Assembly (NCBI RefSeq): GCF_029227915.1
Contig: NC_079875.1
Location: forward strand, 10,599,001-10,663,000
DNA from: Hydractinia symbiolongicarpus
Lineage: Eukaryota; Cnidaria; Hydrozoa; Anthoathecata; Hydractiniidae
Length of the DNA stretch: 64,000 bases
Reading direction: 5' to 3'
Each line of letters starts with the position of its first letter. Positions within the stretch are counted from its first letter, which is position 1. The notes below the pieces were generated by a model that saw only the letters and a list, made by a program, of their open reading frames with translations, made no database searches and had not been told where the DNA came from. Positions 11,683 through 23,527 of this stretch are shown piece by piece. The translations under genes and the position numbers were made by a program.

Positions 11683-13025
11683 TCAACTTAAAGAATCCCC
11701 CAACTTACCAAAAACATCGCATCATGACGAGTAAAAAAGACAAATTTTTTTAAAGACAGCGTTACTACATGTGTTAAATACAAAACTACGACAGTTAATC
11801 CATTTCCATTTGTTGTTCTGTTGTTGTGATTTCTTGCGTGAGTGCAATTTTTTGTTTGCGTACCACTAAAAAATAATAATATAAAAATGCATAGAAGAAT
11901 CAATTAATAACCTGTATACACCTGCCATTTTAAGTAGACAATCAGTCAGTATTTAAAGAAAAAAAGAATTAGCCAAGGAAAACAATGAAGTGTTAATTAC
12001 GTTATGATAGAGAAGCCAAAATCAAGTCACTCCAATATTTTAATTTTTTCTTTCTTTTTTTCCGGGTTTTTGCAAGATTTGTAAACATAACCCAAATATC
12101 CAATATTTTCTTAAATATCCATAATATTTTAACAACGGAGCGCAGAATTTCAATAACAACCGTTAAAAAAGTAAACACTAACCTGGGCTTTTTATCAAGT
12201 TGATGTTCGTCTGTACTTCTTTACGATCTACTTCTTTTGCTAATGTTCTTGCTTTGTTTAACCTAAACGGGGAATACAATCAAAATTATCCCTTCTACAA
12301 CAGAGAAGCATAATAAATACTTAAAGACACATCCAGTTTAGAAACTGCTGTCGTTAGACCTTCCGTCTTCACCAGTGTGCCGCTATATTATACTCGAAAA
12401 CGTCAGTGTTAGTGTAGCTAAATGGCTTGCGACTTGAAAAATATTTCCTAAAAATTTTTGAGAATTGGAGCGAGATTTAACTTGTTTACCACCAAGCACT
12501 TTTTTACCCCAATGTTTTGCTTTCCTCGGATCAACGTCACTATTTTAATTGATACCCCTATAGTAAGGATATGAAATGTGGGAGAGGTTAAAACATTACT
12601 CAAAGAATTTAGGTTTAGAAAGTGAATATATAATTAAACTTCGAGGTAAAAGGCAATAAAGGTTCAAACCTATTTTTTATGAAATGATTTTGTCGTTTTG
12701 TTTTGATTTCTTCAACTCGCTTTATAGCAGTCACTACAATTGAATGACAAATAATAATAATAAAATTAATCAACACCATTCATTATCCAAAGGCATAGTA
12801 CACAACTTGACTTTACAACACATTGAGATAATGCGCTAATTACATTCTTAAAAGCTCCACCAGTAAACAGCCGCAAATTTCTACACATTGAAGAAAGATG
12901 TGTTACAATTTGTGGTGAATCTGAACTTAAGAATTTCGCAAATCACAAAAATGATTTGGTTAAATTGTAAAAGCAATCTTGCATTCTGTGAAAAGGAATT
13001 AGACCTGAGTTGAAACCTGGAAGAA

Positions 13026-13175
13026 ATATATATTATAACACCCGTATACGTCTTCTATTTGTCTGTCTTTCTGTCACGCAAAATCGTAGCTTAGCTGTGC
13101 AAGTAGCGAGACGCACGCAATGCGGTATAAAAAGGACGGGCGAACCCGTGGATTTTCCCACGGGCCAACGACTAG
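13026..13175 (+). mobile_element. Mini-Helitron (non-autonomous)
   Basis: The left end has the family 5' motif (TATATTATAACACCCGTATACG, leading TC degraded) followed by a GTCTGTCTTTCTGTCACGC block. The right end has the hairpin CCCGTGGATTTTCCCACGGG (13145-13164), then CCAACGA and the terminal CTAG (13172-13175), followed by T. These are the 3' features expected of Helitrons: a short hairpin a few bases before CTRR and insertion between A and T. Confidence 0.7.
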
Positions 13176-14781
13176 TATTACACAAAAATACATACCTGTT
13201 TTAGACCAGAGTTCTCTATCGTATTTTAATGGGACGTTTCTTTTCTTTTCAAACTCGAACGAGGGATCCTAAAACAACACCATTTTTTGATCTTACAATG
13301 TTTTTACTGCGTAATGAAAACACTTTGCAGAGTTTGCTATAAAGCTTTTGTTAAGTTATTCACTGATTTTTCTAGATTTCCTGACTATTACTGTAGAACC
13401 AAATTTTAAAATAAAACTTCATGTTTCAATTCTCTGTTTTCAAGTTTATTTTGCCTACATACTTACAAAATTAGGAGCTCTGGATTGCCCTAAGAAATGT
13501 AAATTAAAGTGCAAGCATATTGATAAAACATTCTCAGTATTTTGAAGAATGAAAATTGTTCTGTCTGGCCCTTTAAAACTAAAATTCCAGACATTTTTCA
13601 GATATATATCAAATAAATGATTGATAATCCCGATTTTTTTACGAGGTGGACACATTTGACAAGAAAAAATGCATGTAAGGATGAACAATTTTGGAAGATT
13701 ATTTTAGAAGAAATCAGCATTCTTGGTGCAAAAGATTAAGAAGATTAGGGGCGGTTTCCCAGTTTCCCTGACGTTGCCAATACTTTAGAATTACCTTAAA
13801 CATTCTGACTGTCATGACATTACCAACAAAGTGGACAACATGGTGGAAAATAATTTTGAATTCTAAGAGTTGTTAAATTCTTTACGATAAAAAACACTAC
13901 AAATAACCTTATTTCATTGGGTGTTGGAGAATTTTAGAACACTAAAATACAGAAGAGTATATTTGAGTATGAAATAAGTTTCTCACCACGGTAAGTTCTT
14001 TTCCATGAGATTTTCTAAACGCTTTCGTCCATCGCACCTTTCGGGGGTTTCTCTTCATTTTAAAGGCTTTGTGACATTTTCGACGACAGAACTGGAACGC
14101 CTACAATAACAAAGTCTTCATATTAATGAGCTGAAAATTAATTTTATAGCAATTTATGTACTCAAACAACAGCGATTGATAGTTATTTTAAAATATCGAA
14201 GTAATTTTTTTCTTGCCGCTCATCCATCTCATATTAAAACAAATCCTTATTTTGTTAATTTAAAGATTCCAACGCAAATACTCATGTAGCAACATCTAAC
14301 GTATTTCTTCCTGTTGCCAGCAGGAATAATAAACATTGTGTAGCAAAGAATTGCGAAAGGAAAATATAATTGATATACGTTAGTTCTCTTTCGACCCAGC
14401 ATAATTTTATTGCAGTATATTATTATTCTTTACCCCAGCCTCTTCAGTTCCCATTGCTTATATTGGTACTGTCAATGAGGTTGCTGCATAGCGTGTCCTA
14501 ATTCATTCAAAGCCCTTATTTATGCTAAAGAAACCGTGCAAGCACAGCAAACTCTCGAGTAATTAATCCCTTAAGATATCGACCTTATTCTCATGCTGAA
14601 CGCTATAAGTAAAAAAAGTAATGCACTTCTTCTAAATAAAATAAAAAATCATGATGTAAAAAAGAGAGTTTCAAACGAAATCCCCTAAAATATTTGTCAT
14701 ACCTTACTGTCATTTCGAACAAATCTTATTCCATGTCCGGGATAGACTGATGATGAACAGAAATAACACTTCTCAATACGC

Positions 14782-15006
14782 ATGTTGTGTTGCTATGGCG
14801 ACAGATTGTTGGTTGTTGTTATTTTTTTGTTATTTTTTCTGCCTAAAGGAGATGCATATAAAGAAATAGGCCTAGAAAAATTTTTGGATACAACAAAACT
14901 TTTTTTTTCAAAAAAACCTTTTGTTGCTATAAATAAAGGACAAAGATTAAGTACTTATAAAACGATGCAAAACAAACCGAAGAAAACATATCCATCCACA
15001 CACTAA
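14782..15006 (+). CDS. Possible small secreted protein (74 aa), unrecognised
   Basis: A single open frame starts at ATG 14782 and encodes 74 residues. Residues 9-20 form a hydrophobic run ([12 protein letters not shown]) that could be a signal peptide ending near GDA (23-25). The remainder is Lys-rich with many aromatic residues. It converges tail-to-tail with KANSL2, about 120 bp away. No family is recognised, no TATA box is obvious, and a chance frame in AT-rich DNA is a real alternative. Confidence 0.25.
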   Translation: MLCCYGDRLLVVVIFLLFFLPKGDAYKEIGLEKFLDTTKLFFSKKPFVAINKGQRLSTYKTMQNKPKKTYPSTH

Positions 15007-15123
15007 AACTCCCTTATCCACACACAAAAACAGCGTTTTTAAACACGAAGTAAGACCAGAAACTATAAATAGTATTTTCTTTCAACAACTACAATGAAAT
15101 TCACATTAAAGAATGTAATTCTT

Positions 15124-15129
15124 TTTATT
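15124..15129 (-). terminator. Poly(A) signal overlapping the KANSL2 stop codon
   Basis: On the minus strand the final codons are CAG CAA TAA, and the next bases AAA complete AATAAA (15129-15124), so the polyadenylation hexamer contains the TAA stop. The signal itself is seen; its use is inferred. If used, the 3' UTR would be only a few tens of bases. Confidence 0.45.
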
Positions 15130-18100
15130 GCTGGATACTGGAAAGTGAGTCCACAGCTTCATTAATTTCATTTCGAATTGATGCATCCAGCACATCTTTT
15201 ACTATATTCTGTTTATCTAACTCGACTTTAACTACAGTTGATGCTTCTAACTCATTTTTTGAGGATACTGATGTCTCTGATACAGGTTTTGTTGGAATCG
15301 ACGTATCTACCGCGTCTTTTACAAGAATTGATGCATCTGGTCCGTCTTTTACAAGTACTGATGCATCAACTCCGTCTTTCACTTGAATTGACTTATATAA
15401 ACTGTCGTTTACTGGAGTTGAGGTATCTAACATTTGGATTGATGTATCTGCTCTGGATTCTGCTTTGGTTGCCGGTTGCACTGAACATATATCAACATGT
15501 TCTTCAGTATGAAGGGAATTCTTTGCACTTAAGCAACTTAATGCATCCGGGGCACAACTGGAAGATGGAATCTTTCGAGAAATATCTATTTTTATATCTT
15601 CAGGAGAACATGATAAAATTTCAGCTAAGTTTGTATCTTCTTCTTTTATAGTTGGTGTAGTAACAGAACTAGACTCAGACTTCCGACTGGAAGTTCTTCG
15701 TGTTCTATGGAACTGCTCCTTCTTGTCCTTCTCCTTTTGACTAGTTTCTAACCTTCGTTTTCGACTTTCTCTTACTTTTTTTGACGTTTCAAAACTTTCC
15801 CAACATTTTTCAGAAGCACTCGGCAGTAAGTCACAATGCTTTTCACACGTAGAAGTGAAAATATTGGCAGGTTCAGAGCATTTTGTGCCAGATTTTGATT
15901 TAAAAGTACACGGGGAGAGCAAATACTGATCGGTATCACTTATGATATGGAGATAACAAAAATGAGAGTACGGCATTACTCTTGAAGTGCATCGCTGACC
16001 GTCTTTGATGAACTGACATCTTAAATTAAAAAAAAACACAGAACATGCATGTATTTGTAAATACACTTTTAAACCAGTTTATGGGAATTTATTGCCTTTA
16101 GGATGTTAATTTTCGCGAACTTGGCAAGTCCTAATTTTTGTAGAATAATAAAGTAATTTAATTTGCGAAGAAAGAATTTCATGACATTTTGTCCCTCAAA
16201 GTATACCTTTTTTCAAAAAGACTGGTTAAATTAAAATACATGCATAGTTCTGGGTGAATATTAATAATGAGAAATGATGTAAATCGTTTTTTAAGAAAGA
16301 AAACAATCCGAGTTTCGCGAAAATTAAAATTTCCTAAGGTACTACAAGAAACGAAAATAAGAGATCATTGAAAAATAGTTGGCCAGATTTCTAGAACATT
16401 AATCTTCACATTTAACCTATACGACTGCCTGTTTTAATACCGCATTTTTGCACTACATGAAAATGTGGGAATCAGCTCTTTTAAGTACGAAAACAATAAT
16501 GCTAAGTGAACAAAATTTCGACTTATGGCAAACAAAATTGCATGCAGAATATAATTTTCACCTGACAAAAGGTTACTATTAACGCAGCTTTTGCTTTTAA
16601 AAATTGTTTCATAAAAACAGATAATTAGGACCTTTTTTATCACACCAAAAGGTTTCATGTTGCATTTACATGGGTTAGCCAATATCTTTTTTCAGTCAGT
16701 TTATTGCCTTTTGCCTATTATTCACTTTTTGCAAATTGAGAGTGTTTTAATAGTAGAACATGCAGAGACCCAAAAGCCATACTGGAAAAAGTTAACGTCT
16801 GTGTTAAAATATCTCCATACTGGAATATAAGATTACATGTTTCAGGCAACATAAGATTTTATAATGACATGACAAATTTTTTGGATGTGTCTGAATGTAC
16901 AATAATGGTAGCTTTGGTTTGAATTTTCATACCCCAAAATGAGAATAACTAGGCCTCATAAAAGTTTATACCAACATGAATTTCCTTGTGGTACATATAA
17001 CCATTCTCTCACTTCGGGTAATTTTTATAATTTGGCCATATAAAGTTTATGCCAGAATAAATTTCGTATTGGTACATTTTTTCTGCGTTCTCTTACCACT
17101 TACTTCATCCCAATATATTACTTAAAGAAAAGAGGTTTTGCTAAGGTATAAAGTCTCTTTGCGATACAAAACCTTAATATTTAATGGCATAAAAGTTGCT
17201 ACATGAATTGTTTTCTTAATATTTTATTAAAAAATCGAATATGGCGTAGCACTAGTGATTTCGATTTCGACACAAAGTTGTAGATTTGGCGGATTTTAAA
17301 GGTAGTATTGTCTTTCTACTCAGAGCTATATCTGCTGACCACAAACCTGAAAAGGGATAGAACGTTTTTATCTTTTTATTGTATCAAACTAACTTTCGCT
17401 CATACCGTGGTAGGTCTGATCGTTTGTGGTGCAAGTAAACTCCTTTACTTCTTTTTTCTTTCATTTGCTTTTCAGCTAACAGTTCTACACCGCTCACACG
17501 TTGATAATTGGTGAGATGTACATCTTCCAAATAGTCATTTAACACGTTTTCTATAAAATATGCAGTCAATTTGTTTTAGCTGTTAGCTGTATTGTGTGAA
17601 GCTTGAAATACTGAACAAATTAAGCTACAGGATTGCGTTATGGGCAGCGGTTAAGGAGGTATTTACCTGTTGCTGACCAAGAACATGTATAGAATGATGT
17701 GCTTTTGACAAACGGTTGAAGGCATATGGGGACTTAGTTTTTTGATAATGCTATTGTCTGTTCTAAAACAAATGGGTTGACCCACCTTTATGAATTTGGT
17801 CCTAATTTGGTCTCAGGTAGTGCCTAGTTACTTACGCAGGACATGACGTTATAATTCCACACGTTTCCAAGTTATTTTATAGACTTTGTTAAAGAAAATT
17901 ATAAAAATTATAATCGAAGACAGACAAACACGCATAAAGCACGTATTAATATAAGTTTGGTTATTCTAGCCTGAAGGGTTTTGTTATTAAAGATAAGACT
18001 GTGGTAAGATTTGAGTTACCATCACAGTATGTAGAAATATGGATATTTCAGCTTTATGGCGACTTAGCTGTGTACATTCTGTATTAAGAATACACATTTT

Positions 18101-21100
18101 TTACATAAAAAACAGGACAACAGAAACACTTAGATTACTCAGGTACTTCGAGCATTGATTGGTTTGGCAGGTCTTCTGCTTAATAGCGCATTAAATGTAA
18201 AGTTAACAAACATGCAGGTTGGTTGAAAGAAAAGTGGTCCACAAACAAAGTAACAACAGGCTTACAGATGAGCTTCAAATGTTTATAAAGTTCCGTATAT
18301 GACAGCCCATCCTGACAGGCAAGAAAAAAAGGTCCACATTATACCTTGATTTTTAGGAACATTAAAAAATGCATGGGAATTTTTTAAGGGTACACTTTAC
18401 CAGCTCCAATATCAATCTTTTTTCACTTAATTTCTTCAATTGTTGCGGTCTGTTGTTTATATTTTTTGCCTGTGCAAATGTGTGCGCATGTCTATTGTTC
18501 GTAATGCAACACCAAGCAACTTATCTATACAATTTATTAGTAACAATAACACGTTACCTGAATGCTTGTCAAAACCAACATTTGCTAAAACGAATGCATC
18601 CATGTCATATTCATTAATCATTTTCCGACGCTCCTCACGTAGGGTATAATTTAATCTTTTAAACTGTTGAGAATACAGGTAGCGTAAACGTGTCATTTTT
18701 TCTTTACATATACGAACACATTCTTCAAGAGTCCAGACCCCAGCATGATTTAGAGGATTTTCATCTTCACTATCCGTTGACTCGGCATCACTTGCTTGAT
18801 TTCCTAAAGTTAGATAAAAAATACAACATTCATGCAATATGATAATATTTTAACAGTTTTTACAATCTTAAAACGTTTTTATAGTAGGGGATGTAATCTA
18901 TAAAACTTGGCACAGTAACTGACTAAAACAGAAGTTATTCAACATGAAATAATTACTACTGATGTTATATATGGCATTTCCAAGAAAAAAATTTTCTAAT
19001 CTTTTTAATTTACTTTTGCTTAATTTGCGTTAAAAATATTTAGGACAACTATAATTAGATCCAAATATGTAGTAAGTAATTTTATATAGCAATTATAATA
19101 GCATCAGCCCTCTGAATCCACGACGGCATTTGGCTTTTGCCGGAGTGGTTTATAGGCTGCACAAAAATAAAAGTACTCTTTCCAACTAAACTTTCTAGTT
19201 ACTTATTTATTTCCTCAATCAAGTCTTTGTTAGATCATATGTCAGTCTTTTTCAGAAATATTTAAATCAAGTAACGTGTGGGATGTAAAACGCACATGCA
19301 AAGGATGTTACAAGTGCCATGTTGCGCATTTATTTTGCGGTAGAAAAGTGGGGGATGTTTTGAATTGTGAACCCTAAACACGATGATCGAGTGTCTACTT
19401 ATAGCGACTCTCTCAATATTTACTTCCTTTTCTACATTTCCGAAATAGTATGCATGACTATACTGTCATTTTCATAATACAGAAACATTTTTTTACTGCA
19501 CATGGGTTTCATTTTTAAAATTGTTTAAAAAACACTTGTACCATAAAGAAAAAATCCATTAAATTTGGACCTGCTGTGGTTTCCAATTGTTTTGTCAAAT
19601 GAAAAAATTATCTACAATTAAATCCATGATAAAATGTCTGTTCCGCCTGTAAGTTGAGTTTTGCAGACTGGCCTTATCCATACTCCATCAGCGTTCACCT
19701 CCGCATTAGTTAAGAACCGCATGGCTGGATTTCTTTTCTTTGACCTGGTTACCAACAACGAAGGGCCCAGGCAAAAGAGATTTATGTCTACGTAGTTCTT
19801 TTAACTGAGTCTGGAGTCGGTGAATTAGCTAGGATGGTCAGGTTGGCTATGAATTGGCATGCTCACGGATTAAAAGGACCAGGACTATTCAATAATTCTG
19901 AGATCTGAAAGTGGAGGGTGTCCGACCAAGACGGAAATCTATCAGACGTTTTGTCCAACGAAAGTTTGAAACAAGCTAAAGAACATGCCCAGTCTCCCCA
20001 ATAAATTTAATTAGTTAGTTTTGCTGTCTTTAAAATCTTCCACGACAGCAAAATTTTGCCGTCGTCACTTTTGTTTTGCCGTCGGAGGTGACTTAACGGC
20101 GGCAAAATTTTGTCATCGAACATTCTCGCTAATTCAGAGGGCTGTAGTATATATAATTACTATATATACAATTACAAACGTATGCGGGCAGGGGTGGATG
20201 CGAAACTGTAAAATAATTTCTCTGTCTAAAAATATATCGCTAAAACAATCACAGCACCAGGATACACAGGGGAATATAGCATTTATCTCCTGCTGGGAAG
20301 AAAAAATGAAGAGGGATGGGAACGAAAGGCATGGCCCTATATAGAGGTAAAAAAGCGTATTATTTGTAAATATTATCAAAACTTCAGAAATGCTACAATG
20401 AAAAAAAAATTTGAGTTCATGTTAGAATAGGGATTGGTAAAATGTCCTTGTGATAGGATAAAAATAAATATGGCTAAATAAATATGGCAAAATCACATCC
20501 CACCTCAAAAAAAATTATTATTTTTCATTAAAGAAAAAACTCTATTTAAAAGTGTTGCTTGCAAAATTTTTGAAAACCCTTTAGCTGCAATCAACAAGAA
20601 TACGTAATTTTTGTAACACTAACCTAACCAAAGGCAATCAGTTTTATTAACTTGGACAGAATCGGTAAAAAAGCTATATTCCTCCTCTTCAGATGATGAC
20701 TCTTTTGCAGCTTTCTTGCTTTGCGTACCCTGCTCTAATGCTTTTACTAAAAAAAACAAAAATCAAAAACAATCAGTTAATTGAAAGTTCACAAGACATT
20801 TTTTTTAATAGTGATACAAAGTTTATAGCTTTGTACATTAGTTTTGACATTGAGAAAACCAAAAGAGTACTCTTAAACCAACCAAGGAAAAAAGAACATA
20901 TATATTTATTTAAATTGTTTTTAAATGTGTCACTTCTTTTAGCCTCATTGGAAAAAATCGCACTAACAATTTAATTCATGAAATAATACATACAAGCCTT
21001 TTCTTTCCTCTTTTTCTTCCTGTTTTTATTTCTGATTTCATTCTTTATCCTCTTGACTTCTTCTTCGTGTTGTAAGCAGTACGATCTTTTATCTCCTGAT

Positions 21101-21648
21101 TGAATAACAAAAAAATTGTTAAGTTGTCAAAAATAAAATAAATAATAATCAAAATGTAGGGTGCTCAGTGTATAAACACAAAACAAAAATAATTTACTTG
21201 TGTCTCATATAGCCCATTTTAAATAATACAAACAGTTTGGTAAAAATATATCGTGATGACCTAGGGTTGGTCTCCTTGTATTCAAAACTGAATCTGCAAA
21301 TAACAATAGATAAATATAAACACCTAATTTTGGTGCAGGATTAGCACATGGAACATTGTCCAGTCTTGATGTATAACTGCATTTTTTAAAAGGGCTACTT
21401 TTGTCTTCTAAAATGTGTTTATGACAAAACTCGAAGCCCTTCAAAGCTGTCGCTGTGCAAACACATGATGTTGACCGACACAACATTGCATTTGTTTTAG
21501 GTTGGATACTGTCAACAACTTTATCTTTTTCCTCTTGTACTGCTTGTGGTGATTCGATACTCTCTACACATGGTTTAAACCAAGTTTCCTCAACTGGTGG
21601 TGTTTTGTTTACTGAAGTAGTTTTGTCCGAAAACACTGAAGCCATCAT
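15125..21648 (-). CDS. KANSL2: KANSL2, KAT8 regulatory NSL complex subunit 2
   Basis: Six coding exons read on the minus strand: 21648-21324, 21095-20994, 20746-20624, 18803-18558, 17550-17406 and 16019-15125. All junctions are GT-AG and all phases agree (1,1,1,1,2), giving 1836 nt or 611 residues, somewhat longer than vertebrate KANSL2. The first Cys/His zinc module (about 57-128) has CRSTSCVC, FCHKH and SYCLQH. The second (314-375) has RCQFIKDGQRC, HFCYLH and CEKHC; both match the paired C3H-type modules of KANSL2. Between them is a coiled-coil region (ECVRICKEKMTRLRYLYSQ). KANSL2 is a scaffold subunit of the NSL complex, which acetylates histone H4 through MOF/KAT8. An acceptor at 21656 just before the ATG implies a non-coding 5' exon further right. 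The C-terminal tail carries a lineage-specific decapeptide repeat. Confidence 0.93.
15155..15450 (-). repeat. 30-bp tandem repeat coding a decapeptide in the KANSL2 C-terminus
   Basis: Successive 30-bp units encode variants of a 10-residue motif, V-K-D-x-x-D-A-S-I-x: for example VLVKDGPDAS, ILVKDAVDTS, IPTKPVSETS, VSSKNELEAS and NIVKDVLDAS. About seven or eight units are visible, divergent but in frame. The motif is acidic/polar and probably disordered. It is absent from KANSL2 proteins as I know them. Confidence 0.75.
17806..17880 (+). repeat. Dispersed repeat copy inside a KANSL2 intron
   Basis: Resembles 31014-31085 in the same orientation. Shared blocks are GTCTCAGGTAGTGCCTAGTTAC (versus GTCCCAGATAGGCCCTAGTTAC), ACGCAG and TTTCCAAGTTATTT. 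It is non-coding and lies between KANSL2 coding exons 4 and 5. Confidence 0.5.
18261..18366 (-). repeat. Dispersed repeat, copy 2 of an inverted pair
   Basis: Reverse-complement counterpart of 1183-1302, sharing CATATACGGAACTTTATAAACATTT and the CTTGCCTGTCAGGATG block on the minus strand. It lies in a KANSL2 intron. Confidence 0.5.
19076..20174. mobile_element. 1.1-kb inverted-repeat element in a KANSL2 intron
   Basis: The left edge (19076-19117) and the reverse complement of the right edge (20132-20174) match over about 40 bp: GTAATT, TATATA, a variable base, AATTATA, then CAGCCCTCTGAAT. The interior has no transposase-like reading frame but is locally GC-richer and contains a palindrome around GCAAAATTTTGC near 20045-20065. 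This is most simply a non-autonomous DNA transposon inserted in the 1.8-kb intron between KANSL2 coding exons 3 and 4. A clean target duplication was not identified. Confidence 0.55.
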
Positions 21649-21699
21649 ATAGTGTAACCTAAAATAAAGCAACAGCGGGGCCATTCACATAACATGTAC

Positions 21700-23225
21700 A
21701 CACAAAAATTGCTAATATTAGACGCCAAAAATGTAACAAAATAATTTGTTGTATTAACATATTTGCAACAACTTTTTTTCTTATTTCTATACATTATCAC
21801 TTTTTCTGAGATGGCATTGAATGAAAGATTTAGAAGATTAGAGAAAGAACTTTTTAGACTTTATTGATACAGTAAAGTTATCAATTATTAAAATGTCACA
21901 TAAATTATACTGTAAGGCAAAAACCAAAGAATTCTGTGAATATTGAATTTTTTGCATTTCACAGATTAAATTTTTACAAGCTTTAGGTCCAGCAAGGGAA
22001 CAGAATAGCCTGGGTAAAATATGCACATCTACCATCTATGCTCACACCCCGGAAATCCAAAAAGTTGTAAGTTGAGTCATTAATTTAACTTTGACTCCTT
22101 GTGGAACAAATATAATGTAAACTAAATTACGAAAAGTTAGACGCCATCTAATAATAACAATGTTAATGATGGAACATGAAAATCGGTTAAAATAATAATC
22201 TGTTATTCTCAAACATTTTCTTATTTTTTACTGATTTTTCTCCAAAAGACAATCATACTAGCGCTTCAAATAACGTTTTTAAACCTGATGATTGTATCAT
22301 CGTTACTTCCGAAATCCCAGAGAGTATATACACTGTTCTAACAAAAAAAATCATTTTTGTTTTATTAAGAAAGAATTAACCAACAAAAACATCTATATTC
22401 AAAGCCAACCTGAACATCCAATAGCTAATTCAGCTTTCGCCGTCGACAAGCCATCATATTGTAAATTTATGGCAGCAATATTTTTCCGTCACAACTTTTT
22501 TATGTAAAAAGACAATCATTACAGGATAATTTCATAAGATTTTAGAAAAAGTGTGGTGCGCATGTGATCTTTAAAAATTGAATTTTGGAGAATCAAAAGT
22601 CAAAACAAAATTCCTTTACACTGTGCAGAAGCTGTTTTGACACGGGGAACATACAAAGAGCAAGTTCTATCAAAGTTCCCGGCTTAAACCTATGTATATA
22701 CACAAAATTGCGAGTGAAGTCATTAATTAAATTTTTTTATTACCTGCGGAACAAACAACATTAAGCTATAAAGATTTTATATTTATTTTTTAATTATTTT
22801 TTTGAATTTAAAAGATAAAATATTGATTAGTTCCTATATATAATTCAGATGGCTGAAGTACATACAGAAATATGAATAGCATACCAACATAATGACGTGA
22901 ATGTCCTAATTCTGTGACTTCACCGTTCTCGGTAACTTCCTCTTTTCACTGGCAACAATGGATGGCTATGACCTGATATCCTAAGCCTTACGTCTAGCAC
23001 TATTACCATTTTCACTGGCATTGAAACTATAGTGCATTTACAGAACAGACAGCCTAAAAATTGCTGAAGTAGATCACAGATGAGAGAAATTTTTGTGCAG
23101 TGGGGCTATGACATTATAATCTATTGTTATCTTTGTAATTATTCATTAAATATCAAACAAACCTATATTATTATGAAAAACTAGACAAGCTGGAGAGTAT
23201 TTTTGGAGAGTATGATTTCCGTCCA
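21700..23225. other. Intergenic stretch upstream of KANSL2
   Basis: This should hold the KANSL2 promoter and non-coding first exon on the minus strand, but I cannot place either. Near-identical phrases recur (for example GAAATCCCAGAGAGTATA near 22310), without clear repeat boundaries. No other gene is recognised. Confidence 0.35.
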
Positions 23226-23227
23226 GA

Positions 23228-23318
23228 ATCACAAATTGTTGCGCACTTGCCGTATATTTTTGCGCACTTGCGCAACTATTCGTGAGTATTTGCGGCCGGC
23301 AGCGCAAGTAATTGTGAT
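23228..23318. mobile_element. 91-bp palindromic element with GCGCA motifs
   Basis: ATCACAAATTGTTGCGC at the left and GCGCAAGTAATTGTGAT at the right are imperfect inverted repeats. The interior adds further TTGCGCA words. It lies 210 bp beyond the 3' end of the transposase gene. It may be an independent miniature element or the subterminal part of the transposon itself, since TGCGCAA words also recur beyond the gene's 5' end. Confidence 0.5.
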
Positions 23319-23527
23319 CATTTGCGACCAATATTATGTATTTCTTATTTCTTATTTCAGGTTCTCAACATGCCTTGAACACGCAATTATCATGATTGCA
23401 GAAACTATTTAACTCTCTCAGCAGTCCTCAGGTTTTATCAACCTCGTTCCCGTTAATCACGCAAAGCATTTTGTTAGTTCAGAAAACGAGACAGTTTAAA
23501 TGGAATAACTTCCAGAAAAGAAGCTAA

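Larger units (their letters stand above)
10754..14780. other. Gene-poor stretch
   Basis: No conserved gene is recognised. The stretch holds a degenerate minisatellite at 11530-11682 and a mini-Helitron at 13026-13175. The longer open frame at 10918-11232 (-) has low-complexity composition and no supporting splice or promoter signal, so I do not call it a gene. Confidence 0.45.

Noticed and set aside
15238-15651. 137-codon plus-strand frame rich in Leu
   Set aside because: It is the antisense shadow of the KANSL2 decapeptide repeat; KANSL2 on the minus strand is supported by homology and exon phases.
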